Source: Methanobacteriota archaeon (GTDB lineage: Archaea; Thermoplasmatota; Thermoplasmata; Methanomassiliicoccales; Methanomassiliicoccaceae). Taken from it: a stretch of DNA of 34,347 nt. The notes beneath the pieces were generated by a model. The model worked only from the letters and a program-made list of their open reading frames with translations. It had not been told where the DNA came from and searched no databases. The stretch's first letter is position 1. Every line of letters begins with the position of its first letter. Where the stretch lies: the NCBI GenBank assembly GCA_012519255.1, contig JAAYQQ010000060.1, positions 1 to 34,347 of the forward strand, in the 5' to 3' direction. The position numbers and the translations under genes are program-made. Shown here in pieces: positions 16,184 through 23,077 of the stretch.

Positions 16184-17901
16184 ATAATTCCCAGGTGTGC
16201 CAGGGCAGCGATGAGCAAGGCGGCTATGCCGACAATGGCAATCAATGGATGGCGTACTCGGGCAAGATATGCGACCACAAGGATGCCGCCGATAATTGCC
16301 AATACGGCAGTGCCATACCGCTCAATGAAGGTCCCATCTTCTACAATGGCGTTGGAATCATCAGCGATGTTGGGGTCATCCACACTGCCATCGTCGTTGG
16401 GAGGGTTGGCTGGATCATCAACAGTCTCACCCACATTCACCGCAGTGACGGAGGATACAGAGTGATCCAGGTTGTCAGTCACGGTCACGCGGATGGTATA
16501 TGTTCCGTCAGCCACGTACTTATGGCTCACTGAGGTCACACCGCAATATTCTACCCCATCGCCCATCTCCCAGACGATGCTGGAGTAGCTGTTAGCCACC
16601 ACGCTGGCGGTGACCGTGCGCCCATCCACGGTAGAGATAATGTTGGACACCGATGGTTCGGTGACAAATACTAGCCTGTCCCAGACCTTGATGGTAAGTG
16701 TCTGGGTAGCGGTCTGGAGAGAGCCGCCGGCATCACTGGATGCCCTGAGCGTCACCGTAGTTTCCGGTATCGGAGCAGAGCAGGGTACTGTCAGGACGCC
16801 GCCAGATAGGGTCATGCCGCCGACGAGTCCGGTAGCGGTAAGCTCGGCACCTTCTGGCACTATAACAGGCGTATAGGTCCAGTCGTGGTTACCCTCGACC
16901 AACCAGACGGTGGTACCGGTACCCTCGTGGTTGGTTGGTGTGCTGTCAATTCCCACATTAACATAGGTGGTGATGGTAGCTGTCATGGTCTTGGATTGAG
17001 AGATACCACCGGCGGAGGCAGTGGCGGTAATGGTCACGGAGGTAGCCCCCTCGACGTTGGCGGCCGTGCTACGCGCCAGGATCCAGGAGCTCTCAGAGTT
17101 CTTGGTGAGCGTATAGCCGGCCGTGGTCGCCTCGGCATTGAGCGCCAGCGTGACCTCGCTGGTGGCGTCGGGATCGACGTCGGAGACGCTGATTCCAGTG
17201 GAGTAGGATTTACCGGCCCACGAGCTCGGAGGGATGGATCCAGAGAGAGTCAGAGGGTTGTATACGCGGAACTCAATGGTTTGATACGCGTAGCGGACCG
17301 GACCGCCGTCATTACTGGTGGCCCTGATTATCACGGTCTGTTTACCGGTCTTGGCAGTGCCGCTGATGATGTCACCTGATAGTGTTAGACCTACCGTGGC
17401 CAGATCGCCAGAGGAGACAGAGAATGTAGACGGTACGTTCGTCTCCATCTGATAATTGAATGTGTCACCAGCCAGCATGTTAATTATAATGGGCTCTGGC
17501 TGGTAGACGTTGATGGCCCACTGGCATGAGCCTGCGTTTGAACCATGAACAATAAACATGGCAGTGACAGTGTAAGAGCCGGTCTCGGTAGGCGTCCCAG
17601 AGACTGTTACTTTACCCCCGCCTTGAGTCACGGTCAGCCATGAAGGAGCGTTGTAAAGATTGACCTCTGCGCAAGATGGCGGATTGTTTGCCCCATCACG
17701 CCCCCATCCAGCATAATCCGCGCCCATGTATTCTAAAAGTTCAACACAGTAGAGCTGTCCTACCTGGGTATTGGTCTGTATGCCTGATGGATCTACCACA
17801 TCAGCACCCATTACGATGCCGACTGGCGCCAGTGTCGCAAATGGGGCAGCCAGGAGAATGATTGTCGCAAAGAGAGTTATGGTAGCAGTAGAGTATTTCA
17901 T
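16180..17901 (-). CDS. Secreted surface protein with Ig-like and PKD domains
   Basis: A 573-aa protein with a signal peptide (MKYSTATITLFATIILLAAPFA). A putative-Ig module (about 40-135) contains the recurring WLTVTQGGGKVTVSGTP pattern. Three further beta-sandwich segments follow, with phrases such as LTLSGSIPPSSWAGKSYS and ATSEVTLALNAEATTA. A PKD domain at about 430-500 has the expected WEMGDG and HKYVADGTYTIRVTVTDN. An acidic linker (DDPANPPNDDGSVDDPNIAD) leads to two C-terminal membrane helices (YGTAVLAIIGGILVVAYL and LIAIVGIAALLIAALAHL). It is the first of five overlapping genes. The start ATG 17901 lies directly after a 15-nt hairpin. It is probably an extracellular stalk or adhesin; the ligand is unknown. 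Confidence 0.85.
   Translation of the reverse strand: MKYSTATITLFATIILLAAPFATLAPVGIVMGADVVDPSGIQTNTQVGQLYCVELLEYMGADYAGWGRDGANNPPSCAEVNLYNAPSWLTVTQGGGKVTVSGTPTETGSYTVTAMFIVHGSNAGSCQWAINVYQPEPIIINMLAGDTFNYQMETNVPSTFSVSSGDLATVGLTLSGDIISGTAKTGKQTVIIRATSNDGGPVRYAYQTIEFRVYNPLTLSGSIPPSSWAGKSYSTGISVSDVDPDATSEVTLALNAEATTAGYTLTKNSESSWILARSTAANVEGATSVTITATASAGGISQSKTMTATITTYVNVGIDSTPTNHEGTGTTVWLVEGNHDWTYTPVIVPEGAELTATGLVGGMTLSGGVLTVPCSAPIPETTVTLRASSDAGGSLQTATQTLTIKVWDRLVFVTEPSVSNIISTVDGRTVTASVVANSYSSIVWEMGDGVEYCGVTSVSHKYVADGTYTIRVTVTDNLDHSVSSVTAVNVGETVDDPANPPNDDGSVDDPNIADDSNAIVEDGTFIERYGTAVLAIIGGILVVAYLARVRHPLIAIVGIAALLIAALAHLGII
17837..17856. repeat. 20-bp direct repeat, copy 2
   Basis: Identical to 16107-16126 (GCAAATGGGGCAGCCAGGAG), located at the same place in the paralogous gene, within the signal-peptide region. 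Confidence 0.8.
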
Positions 17902-17902
17902 G

Positions 17903-17917
17903 GCGCGTTGAACGCGC
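17903..17917. promoter_or_regulatory. Perfect 15-nt palindrome at the start of the surface operon
   Basis: GCGCGTT-G-AACGCGC has perfect 7-bp arms and ends one base before the ATG at 17901. On the minus strand it lies between a possible ribosome site (AGGAAG) and the start codon. As RNA it could fold and control initiation; as DNA it could be an operator for the ribbon-helix-helix tail of the neighbouring recombinase, or a recombination site. Its role is inferred, the symmetry is certain. Confidence 0.5.
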
Positions 17918-17961
17918 TAACTTCCTATCAGAATAATTTTTCCAAAGAAATGATAAAGTTT

Positions 17962-18939
17962 TTAATGTCGCAGGTAACGAGACATGAAGGTTTTGAGAAT
18001 CCATGGCGCGTAAATCCTAATCATGCATACAACACGGATGGCGTTAGCGACAATATCGGATTTGGGTCGGCCAGTAATGAGATTTAGTTGATCAATAAGA
18101 TTCACAACATCCGAAGGCAGGGAGTAGCTTCGACAGGTCCGTGAGGATTTTGCCCGAGCGCCAGTCACCACATCTCTTTGCATCCCAGAGCCCTGTCCTA
18201 GATAGGTGAACGAGGTGGTCGTCTCGTGCCGGAAATTATCATTATTTTCGACACCCTCATTTTCCTCATGTTTACCTATGCATCCACTTCCCCCACCCTT
18301 CCTAGCGTCTATTGAAATATTGAATCTGGAGAGATAGTCATAGAGCGTCGAGCGAGGAATCCCTAGACGGGCAGCAAGCCGTTTTTTAGATATGTTTGGT
18401 TCCTGGGAGAGGATTTGTTCTATGTCTTCTCGGCGTACAGGAAACTTTCCCCCATTGGCTTCGTACCCTCGGCGAGGTCGACCACTATGTATTCTCCGAC
18501 CCCCTCCCCTTGCCGTGTAATTTAAGCACCCATCTCTTATCAGCCCTCGTTCGAACTCCGCCAGGGCACCTAGAATATGGATTATTGTGCCTCCGCTAGC
18601 GGGGCTTATCTCTATTCGTTGATCCACGCAGATCAGGTTTATGCCCCATGAGTCCAGGTCCTCCATTATTGATAGTAGGTTGGTCAGACTGCGCATTATC
18701 TGGGAGAGGCGCGCTATTATGATCGTGTCGAACTTGCGTTGCCGGGCGTCACCCATCATCTGATCCAGCTGGGGATGATGATGCTCCGCCTCTGATACTC
18801 CATCAACATAAATGTACAAGGGGCTTACCTCGTAGCCCCTGGAATTGGCGAACCTTTTCAGCTCATTGAGTTGACAATCCAGGCTCTGGGGCCCTTTGAC
18901 CTCTGAGGGAGATACACGGGCGTAAAGAGCGGCCCTCAC
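17962..18939 (-). CDS. Serine recombinase (resolvase family) with C-terminal ribbon-helix-helix domain
   Basis: A 325-aa protein. The resolvase catalytic domain begins with ALYARVSPS (catalytic Ser10), continues with a DNA-invertase-like core (about 1-135) and has the ALAEFERGLIRD helix that precedes the DNA-binding arm. A resolvase-type helix-turn-helix follows at about 184-206 (SKKRLAARLGIPRSTLYDYL). After a low-complexity linker (about 215-265), a ribbon-helix-helix-like unit appears at 270-304 (RSYSLPSDVVNLIDQL, RPKSDIVANAIRVV). The usual DRLSR loop reads ARLSQIMRS, lacking the Asp and carrying three extra residues, so catalysis may be changed. GTG 18939 overlaps the stop of the upstream ORF (GTGA), with AGAGG before it. 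It probably controls or mobilises the adjacent surface operon; that is inference. Confidence 0.88.
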   Translation of the reverse strand: MRAALYARVSPSEVKGPQSLDCQLNELKRFANSRGYEVSPLYIYVDGVSEAEHHHPQLDQMMGDARQRKFDTIIIARLSQIMRSLTNLLSIMEDLDSWGINLICVDQRIEISPASGGTIIHILGALAEFERGLIRDGCLNYTARGGGRRIHSGRPRRGYEANGGKFPVRREDIEQILSQEPNISKKRLAARLGIPRSTLYDYLSRFNISIDARKGGGSGCIGKHEENEGVENNDNFRHETTTSFTYLGQGSGMQRDVVTGARAKSSRTCRSYSLPSDVVNLIDQLNLITGRPKSDIVANAIRVVCMIRIYAPWILKTFMSRYLRH

Positions 18940-19280
18940 TGCATCAGCCTCTTATCATTCATCCGGTACCCGCTCCTATCGTGATCGGACTGCCAGTTCT
19001 CGGCGTGGCAATAATCGCGGCGGGCGGCTATTCCCAGCCTGATACGGGTGAGAATATGAAGGGCATAGGGGCAAGCATGACTGAGACATGATCTGTATAT
19101 GAATTGACAATATCCGACGCCTCGCCGCGCTCTATTTATGATGGCCCATACGCTGTCCAAAGCCTTGGAGGAAGGCCGTCCTTTCAATATGGGGATAAAA
19201 TGGCGGAACCTGGTATGTGATTGCCGATAGTGGCCAATGTCTGTACCCATCTCAATGGAGGCAGTCCTGATGGCACTCAT
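18936..19280 (-). CDS. 114-aa basic protein of unknown function, upstream of the recombinase
   Basis: Not recognised. The ORF overlaps the recombinase GTG start by 4 nt, which suggests they are translated together. The product is basic, with many Arg, His and Tyr residues, and a Cys/His-containing stretch (GYCQFIYRSCLSHACPYALH, later DYCHAENWQSDHD) that could bind zinc. The N-terminal 40 residues carry RFRHFIPILKGRPSS. No strong ribosome site precedes ATG 19280; the Met at residue 11 (MGTDIGHYRQ) is an alternative start. It could be a recombinase accessory factor. Absence of a known domain leaves doubt that it is real. Confidence 0.5.
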   Translation of the reverse strand: MSAIRTASIEMGTDIGHYRQSHTRFRHFIPILKGRPSSKALDSVWAIINRARRGVGYCQFIYRSCLSHACPYALHILTRIRLGIAARRDYCHAENWQSDHDRSGYRMNDKRLMQ

Positions 19281-19331
19281 GAGAATGCCCGCGCCGATAG
19301 GCAGATCATATTATATCCATGCCCTTTCAAA

Positions 19332-19345
19332 TCGCGATTACGCGA
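19332..19345. promoter_or_regulatory. Palindrome upstream of the recombinase operon
   Basis: TCGCG-ATTA-CGCGA, with perfect 5-bp arms, lies about 52 bp before the 114-aa ORF. Its CGCG-N4-CGCG core resembles the CGCG-N5-CGCG core of the palindrome at 17903-17917, so both might be sites for one regulator. Confidence 0.35.
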
Positions 19346-19525
19346 GTGGATAGGTGGCGTATGGTCGATGGTTTTGCGGCGCAATAACAAAATATTCCGA
19401 ATTCTCACCTGGCTTATCTTTTATCTATCAACCCAGCTGCCAACGCAAAGAACTGGGTCATATCCCCTGGCCAGTGCACGAGGTTCAACGAAACCTTATT
19501 GATATTGTTTTGTAATGGTTTGTTA

Positions 19526-20254
19526 ATGATAACGGTGCTGGGAGTTGGCCACGTCTTTGACATTTCCACACAGGTCCGTAAGATCATAGAGGACGAACGG
19601 CCAGATGCAGTATGTGTAGAACTGGATCCACTTCGCTATCAGGCCCTTATCAATCCTCCCCGCGACAATCCAGACGTCCCCCTTGCTTACAATCTCCTCG
19701 CCTCCTTCCAGAGGCGGCTGGCCCGTAGCTATGGGGGGGAAGTCGGAGCAGAGATGCTGGCCGCCATTAAGGCTGCTGGGGCGGTAGGGTCAGAGGTAAT
19801 GCTTATCGATGTTAATGCTACCCAGATGTTCCGTCGACTGTGGCAGGAGATGCCGTCGCTGGAGAAGGTCAAGCTCGGTCTCTCTGCGATATCTTCTCTA
19901 TTTCTGAGCCGTCGGCGGGTGGAGAAGGAGCTGGAGAACTTCCAGGAGCATGAGGAACTCTATCTTGAAGAAATGGCCCAACAGTTCCCAACGCTCAAGC
20001 GTATGCTTATCGATGATCGCAATCACATAATGGCCCAGCGCATTGATGCTGCCGCTTCAGCCTTCCCCAACGTACTGGCAGTAGTGGGGGATGGGCATGT
20101 GGAAGGCATCGTCCGCCTCCTTGGCAGGGATGACATTACGATCATCCGGCTGAGGGAACTGCTTGGACAGGGGAGCATGCCCGTTGACGATCGCGATGGA
20201 AATGCCCAGGCTTGTTTCCATTATGAATATTCACTCCGCGATGAAGCCTTTTAA
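19526..20254 (+). CDS. TraB-domain protein
   Basis: A 242-aa protein when started at ATG 19526 (MITVLGVGHVFD), preferred to the upstream TTG of the track. The TraB/PrgY family signature is present at both ends: the LGVGHVFDIS strand near the N-terminus, with VCVELDPLRYQAL following, and VVGDGHVEGIVRLL near the C-terminus. The middle is helical and charged (SRRRVEKELENFQEHEELYL). The family is related to erythromycin-esterase and GumN folds and is thought to be a metal-dependent hydrolase; in Enterococcus plasmids it acts against peptide pheromones. The role in archaea is unknown. It is divergent from the accessory block and followed 24 bp later by thyX. The stop is TAA. Confidence 0.87.
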   Translation: MITVLGVGHVFDISTQVRKIIEDERPDAVCVELDPLRYQALINPPRDNPDVPLAYNLLASFQRRLARSYGGEVGAEMLAAIKAAGAVGSEVMLIDVNATQMFRRLWQEMPSLEKVKLGLSAISSLFLSRRRVEKELENFQEHEELYLEEMAQQFPTLKRMLIDDRNHIMAQRIDAAASAFPNVLAVVGDGHVEGIVRLLGRDDITIIRLRELLGQGSMPVDDRDGNAQACFHYEYSLRDEAF

Positions 20255-20278
20255 TCATCGCTCGCGTATGAAGGGCAT

Positions 20279-21010
20279 GTGCGTGTAACTCTTCTTTCAT
20301 ATACCAAGGACGCAGAGCGCCTCTGCGCCGCCGCAGCACATTCTTGCTATTCTGAGAAAGGCGCCACCGATTTGATGGAGGAATGGGATGAGGAAAGGGG
20401 AGCTCGATGGCTGGGGAATCCTCTCGCTTCCGGGCATCGTTCTGTGATAGAGCACGCATCCTATACATTCTCCATCGAGGGCATTAGTCGTGCTTGTACA
20501 CATCAGCTGGTGCGCCACCGCCTAGCCAGTTTCTCTCAGCAGTCACAACGATATGTCAGGCAAGATGGCGCCGACTATGTGATGCCGGAGAGCATCGGCG
20601 AAGATGAAGAGGCGGCACGGCGTTTCAGGGCGTTGATGGATCATATATGGGAGGAGTATCAATTCCTGAGTGAGCGAGTGCCCAAAGAAGACGCCCGATA
20701 TGTACTGCCCAATGCATGCACCACCAAGATCACGGTCACCATGAATGCCCGTGAGCTCTGGCACTTCTTCGAGCTGAGATGCTGTAATCGTGCGCAGTGG
20801 GAGCTTAGGGCAGTTGCCGATGAGATGCTCCGCCTGGTCCGGAAAGTGTCCCCCTTCATCTTTGATAAGGCCGGCCCGCCCTGTGTATCTCGGGGCCGGT
20901 GCCCTGAAGGCAAAATGTCCTGTGGCAGACCTCGCACCGAGCTCTGCACATCTGAACGTAGGGACCGTGTCAGCCGTGCTCAGGGGGACATAACTCCCTC
21001 TGGACACTAG
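20279..21010 (+). CDS. thyX: FAD-dependent thymidylate synthase ThyX
   Basis: It makes dTMP from dUMP using FAD, methylene-tetrahydrofolate (or an archaeal analogue) and NADPH. The 243-aa protein carries the ThyX signature RHRLASFSQQSQRYV (the RHRx7S motif) at about residues 79-93. YTFSIEGISRACTHQLVRHR precedes it, and ARYVLPNACTTKITVTMNAR supplies the C-terminal half with the Arg that binds dUMP. The start is GTG 20279; the nearby ATG is in another frame and stops at once. The Cys-rich tail (CVSRGRCPEGKMSCGRP) is typical of archaeal ThyX, but about 30 further residues follow it and look non-conserved. The stop is TAG, and rps17e follows with its own promoter. Confidence 0.96.
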   Translation: MRVTLLSYTKDAERLCAAAAHSCYSEKGATDLMEEWDEERGARWLGNPLASGHRSVIEHASYTFSIEGISRACTHQLVRHRLASFSQQSQRYVRQDGADYVMPESIGEDEEAARRFRALMDHIWEEYQFLSERVPKEDARYVLPNACTTKITVTMNARELWHFFELRCCNRAQWELRAVADEMLRLVRKVSPFIFDKAGPPCVSRGRCPEGKMSCGRPRTELCTSERRDRVSRAQGDITPSGH

Positions 21011-21038
21011 TCAACAACTCCTCCGCAGCAGAAAAGGG

Positions 21039-21047
21039 TTAAATATG
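21039..21047 (+). promoter_or_regulatory. TATA-like promoter element of rps17e
   Basis: TTAAATATG lies about 40 bp before the rps17e ATG, in a short gap after thyX. A transcript starting about 25 bp downstream would include the AGGTGA ribosome site at 21075-21080. Confidence 0.45.
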
Positions 21048-21084
21048 AACTCTCCCTAACCGTTATCCTATTCAAGGTGACTTC

Positions 21085-21258
21085 ATGGGAAATATCCGCC
21101 CTACTTATATCAAGAGGATCGCTCTCGAACTCGTTCAGAAATATCCCGCAGTCTTCAATGATGACTTCGAGAACAATAAGATGCTGGTATCCAAGCTGAC
21201 CAATGTTAAGTCCAACTCCATGCGCAACCGCGTGGCTGGCTACGTCACCACATACTAG
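21085..21258 (+). CDS. rps17e: Ribosomal protein eS17
   Basis: This 57-aa ORF is missing from the supplied track because of its length. The translation begins [20 protein letters not shown] and continues [37 protein letters not shown]. It matches archaeal S17e closely, including the [10 protein letters not shown] start, the FNDDFENNK segment and the [10 protein letters not shown] end. It is a small-subunit ribosomal protein shared by archaea and eukaryotes and absent from bacteria, so it is one of the strongest pointers to an archaeal host. An AGGTGA ribosome site precedes ATG 21085. The stop is TAG, followed by a T-run. Confidence 0.96.
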   Translation: MGNIRPTYIKRIALELVQKYPAVFNDDFENNKMLVSKLTNVKSNSMRNRVAGYVTTY

Positions 21259-21283
21259 CAGAATATGGAACGCTAATCAATCA

Positions 21284-21289
21284 TTTTTT
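21284..21289 (+). terminator. T-run after rps17e
   Basis: TTTTTT within TCATTTTTTATTTAG, 25 bp after the rps17e stop, resembles the U-rich terminators of archaeal genes. No hairpin accompanies it, as is usual in archaea. Confidence 0.4.
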
Positions 21290-21314
21290 ATTTAGATAGG
21301 CCGTAGCCAGCGGC

Positions 21315-22268
21315 ATGGTCGCCGCCGTTGAAGTGCAGTCTCTCACTCGGAGTTTCTCCGGCAAGGAGGACATCATCGCCCTCAATAATGTAGATCTACG
21401 GGTCGAAGAGGGAGAATTATTTGGTCTTCTAGGACCCAACGGCGCTGGCAAGACCACCCTCATTAAAATCTTATGTACTCTGCTTTTACCATCATCAGGG
21501 ACGGCTCGCGTCCTCGGTTATGATGTAGATAGAGAGGCGCATCTTATCCGCCCGCGCATCAATATGGTCTCGGGCGGGGAGATCTCTGGGTATGGGCTAC
21601 TCACCGTCAGAGAGAATCTTTGGATGTTCTCTCAGTTCTACGGTGTCCCTGGCAAGGTGGCCAAGGAGCGCATCGACGAACTGCTCAATATCTTTGATTT
21701 GGCAGACAAGGCCGATGCCAAGCTCCGTACGATCTCAACCGGTCAAAGACAGAAGATGAACGTCATCCGAGGCTTCGTTACCAATCCTGACCTTATTTTC
21801 CTGGATGAGCCCACCCTTGGCCTGGATGTCACATCTAGCCGCACCATCCGTGATTATGTAAGGAGATGGATAGGCGAGCGCGATGGCCGCACAATTTTAC
21901 TGACAACTCATTACATGAGAGAAGCGGAGGAGCTGTGCGATCGAGTGGCCATAATTGATCGGGGCAAGGTATTGGCGTGCGATACCCCATCCAACCTCAA
22001 GCGCAGCGTGGACGACTCCTCATCCTTCCTTATCGAGACCACTCCATTCGATGTCTCCCCGCTCCATGCCCTGAGGGATGTCAGAGGAATGAGCGTGGAA
22101 GCATGTGATGGCTATCAGATCCTCCGAGTGGGGTTAGAAGATGAGTCTGTAATATCTGACATCATCTCCCAAATAATCACTTGCGGGGCAAAGGTGATCG
22201 GTCTGAACAAGACCGAGACAACTCTAGAGGATGTCTTCATCCAGATGGTAGGGAGAGGGTTGGAATAG
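21315..22268 (+). CDS. ABC-2-type exporter ATP-binding protein
   Basis: A 317-aa nucleotide-binding subunit of the DrrA/ABC-2 exporter type. Walker A is GPNGAGKTT, the Q-loop follows in the MVSGGEISGYGLLTVREN region, and the signature is altered to ISTGQRQKM. Walker B is LIFLDEPTLGLD, and the switch histidine is in LLTTHYMREAEELCD. The 90-residue C-terminal extension (SFLIETTPFDVSPLHALRDV) is typical of this group and ends with TTLEDVFIQMVGRGLE. Two permease genes follow, so the full transporter is probably one ATPase dimer with two different membrane subunits. Cargo is unknown; drug, lipid or polysaccharide export are all possible. The stop is TAG. Confidence 0.94.
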   Translation: MVAAVEVQSLTRSFSGKEDIIALNNVDLRVEEGELFGLLGPNGAGKTTLIKILCTLLLPSSGTARVLGYDVDREAHLIRPRINMVSGGEISGYGLLTVRENLWMFSQFYGVPGKVAKERIDELLNIFDLADKADAKLRTISTGQRQKMNVIRGFVTNPDLIFLDEPTLGLDVTSSRTIRDYVRRWIGERDGRTILLTTHYMREAEELCDRVAIIDRGKVLACDTPSNLKRSVDDSSSFLIETTPFDVSPLHALRDVRGMSVEACDGYQILRVGLEDESVISDIISQIITCGAKVIGLNKTETTLEDVFIQMVGRGLE

Positions 22269-22276
22269 CCGACTGG

Positions 22277-23077
22277 ATGCTGAACCTTCGAGCAGCCCTT
22301 GCCCGTGCGTATGTCCGGGTCGTGGGGGCGGTCAGAGAACCTTCCTGGCTCCTCTTTGATGTTTTCCTACCCTTGATGGGCATCGCCGCCTACATCTATT
22401 ATTACCGCGCTCTGGGGGCTGACCCCTCCTTTGAGGGTTTTGTGGTATTGGGCGGAGCGATGACCGCATTCTGGCTGAACGTGCTTTGGGGAATGGCCGC
22501 CCAGTTCTTCTGGGAGAAAGAGGTTGGAAATCTGCAGCTCTTCATGGTATCCCCCATGTCTCGAATGGCCCTGCTGGCTGGCATGGCCCTGGGCGGAATG
22601 TTTTCCTCTACGATCAGGGCCCTAAGCACACTCGTTCTTGGTATACTGATCTTCCAGGTCCAAATGGTGATCCCCGATCCAGTATCGCTTATTCTGGTGT
22701 TCTTCATCACCATGGCGGCCATCTATGGCATGGGGATGATGTTCTCATCCCTATTCCTCCTGTATGGGCGTGATGCCTGGAACATCTCCAATCTTCTACA
22801 GGAACCAATCTACCTGGTCTCGGGGTTCTATTTCCCCGTGAAGGAGCTAGGGTTCTGGGTCAGCGCAGCTGCTTCCCTCATACCCATCACTCTGGGCCTG
22901 GATGCCATGCGTCAGCTCCTCTTTGGCGCGGTATCCAATGGTCTACTTCCCGTCTCATATGAGATCGCCTTATTGACCATCCAGGCGGGGGCATTCATCA
23001 TATTTGCCAAGATCTCCCTTGACCACATGGAGGAACGTGGCCGTAGGGAGGGGAGGTTGACCCTAAGATGGCAATGA
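22277..23077 (+). CDS. ABC-2-type permease, first subunit
   Basis: A 266-aa membrane subunit starting at ATG 22277 (MLNLRAALARAYVRVV). The track's start at 22181 lies inside the ATPase gene and is discarded. Six hydrophobic segments fit ABC-2 permeases: WLLFDVFLPLMGIAAYIYYY, FVVLGGAMTAFWLNVLWGM, ALLAGMALGGMFSSTIRALS, PVSLILVFFITMAAIYGMGM, an LVSGFYFPVKELGFWV re-entrant loop before the fifth, and IALLTIQAGAFIIFAKI. The VSGFYFPV element is a recurring feature of the family. It begins 9 bp after the ATPase stop and ends in an ATGA overlap with the second permease. Confidence 0.9.
   Translation: MLNLRAALARAYVRVVGAVREPSWLLFDVFLPLMGIAAYIYYYRALGADPSFEGFVVLGGAMTAFWLNVLWGMAAQFFWEKEVGNLQLFMVSPMSRMALLAGMALGGMFSSTIRALSTLVLGILIFQVQMVIPDPVSLILVFFITMAAIYGMGMMFSSLFLLYGRDAWNISNLLQEPIYLVSGFYFPVKELGFWVSAAASLIPITLGLDAMRQLLFGAVSNGLLPVSYEIALLTIQAGAFIIFAKISLDHMEERGRREGRLTLRWQ

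Noticed and set aside
19221-19502. 93-aa plus-strand ORF before the TraB gene
   Set aside because: It overlaps the 114-aa ORF on the other strand and has no recognisable features; the promoter region of the TraB gene lies here.
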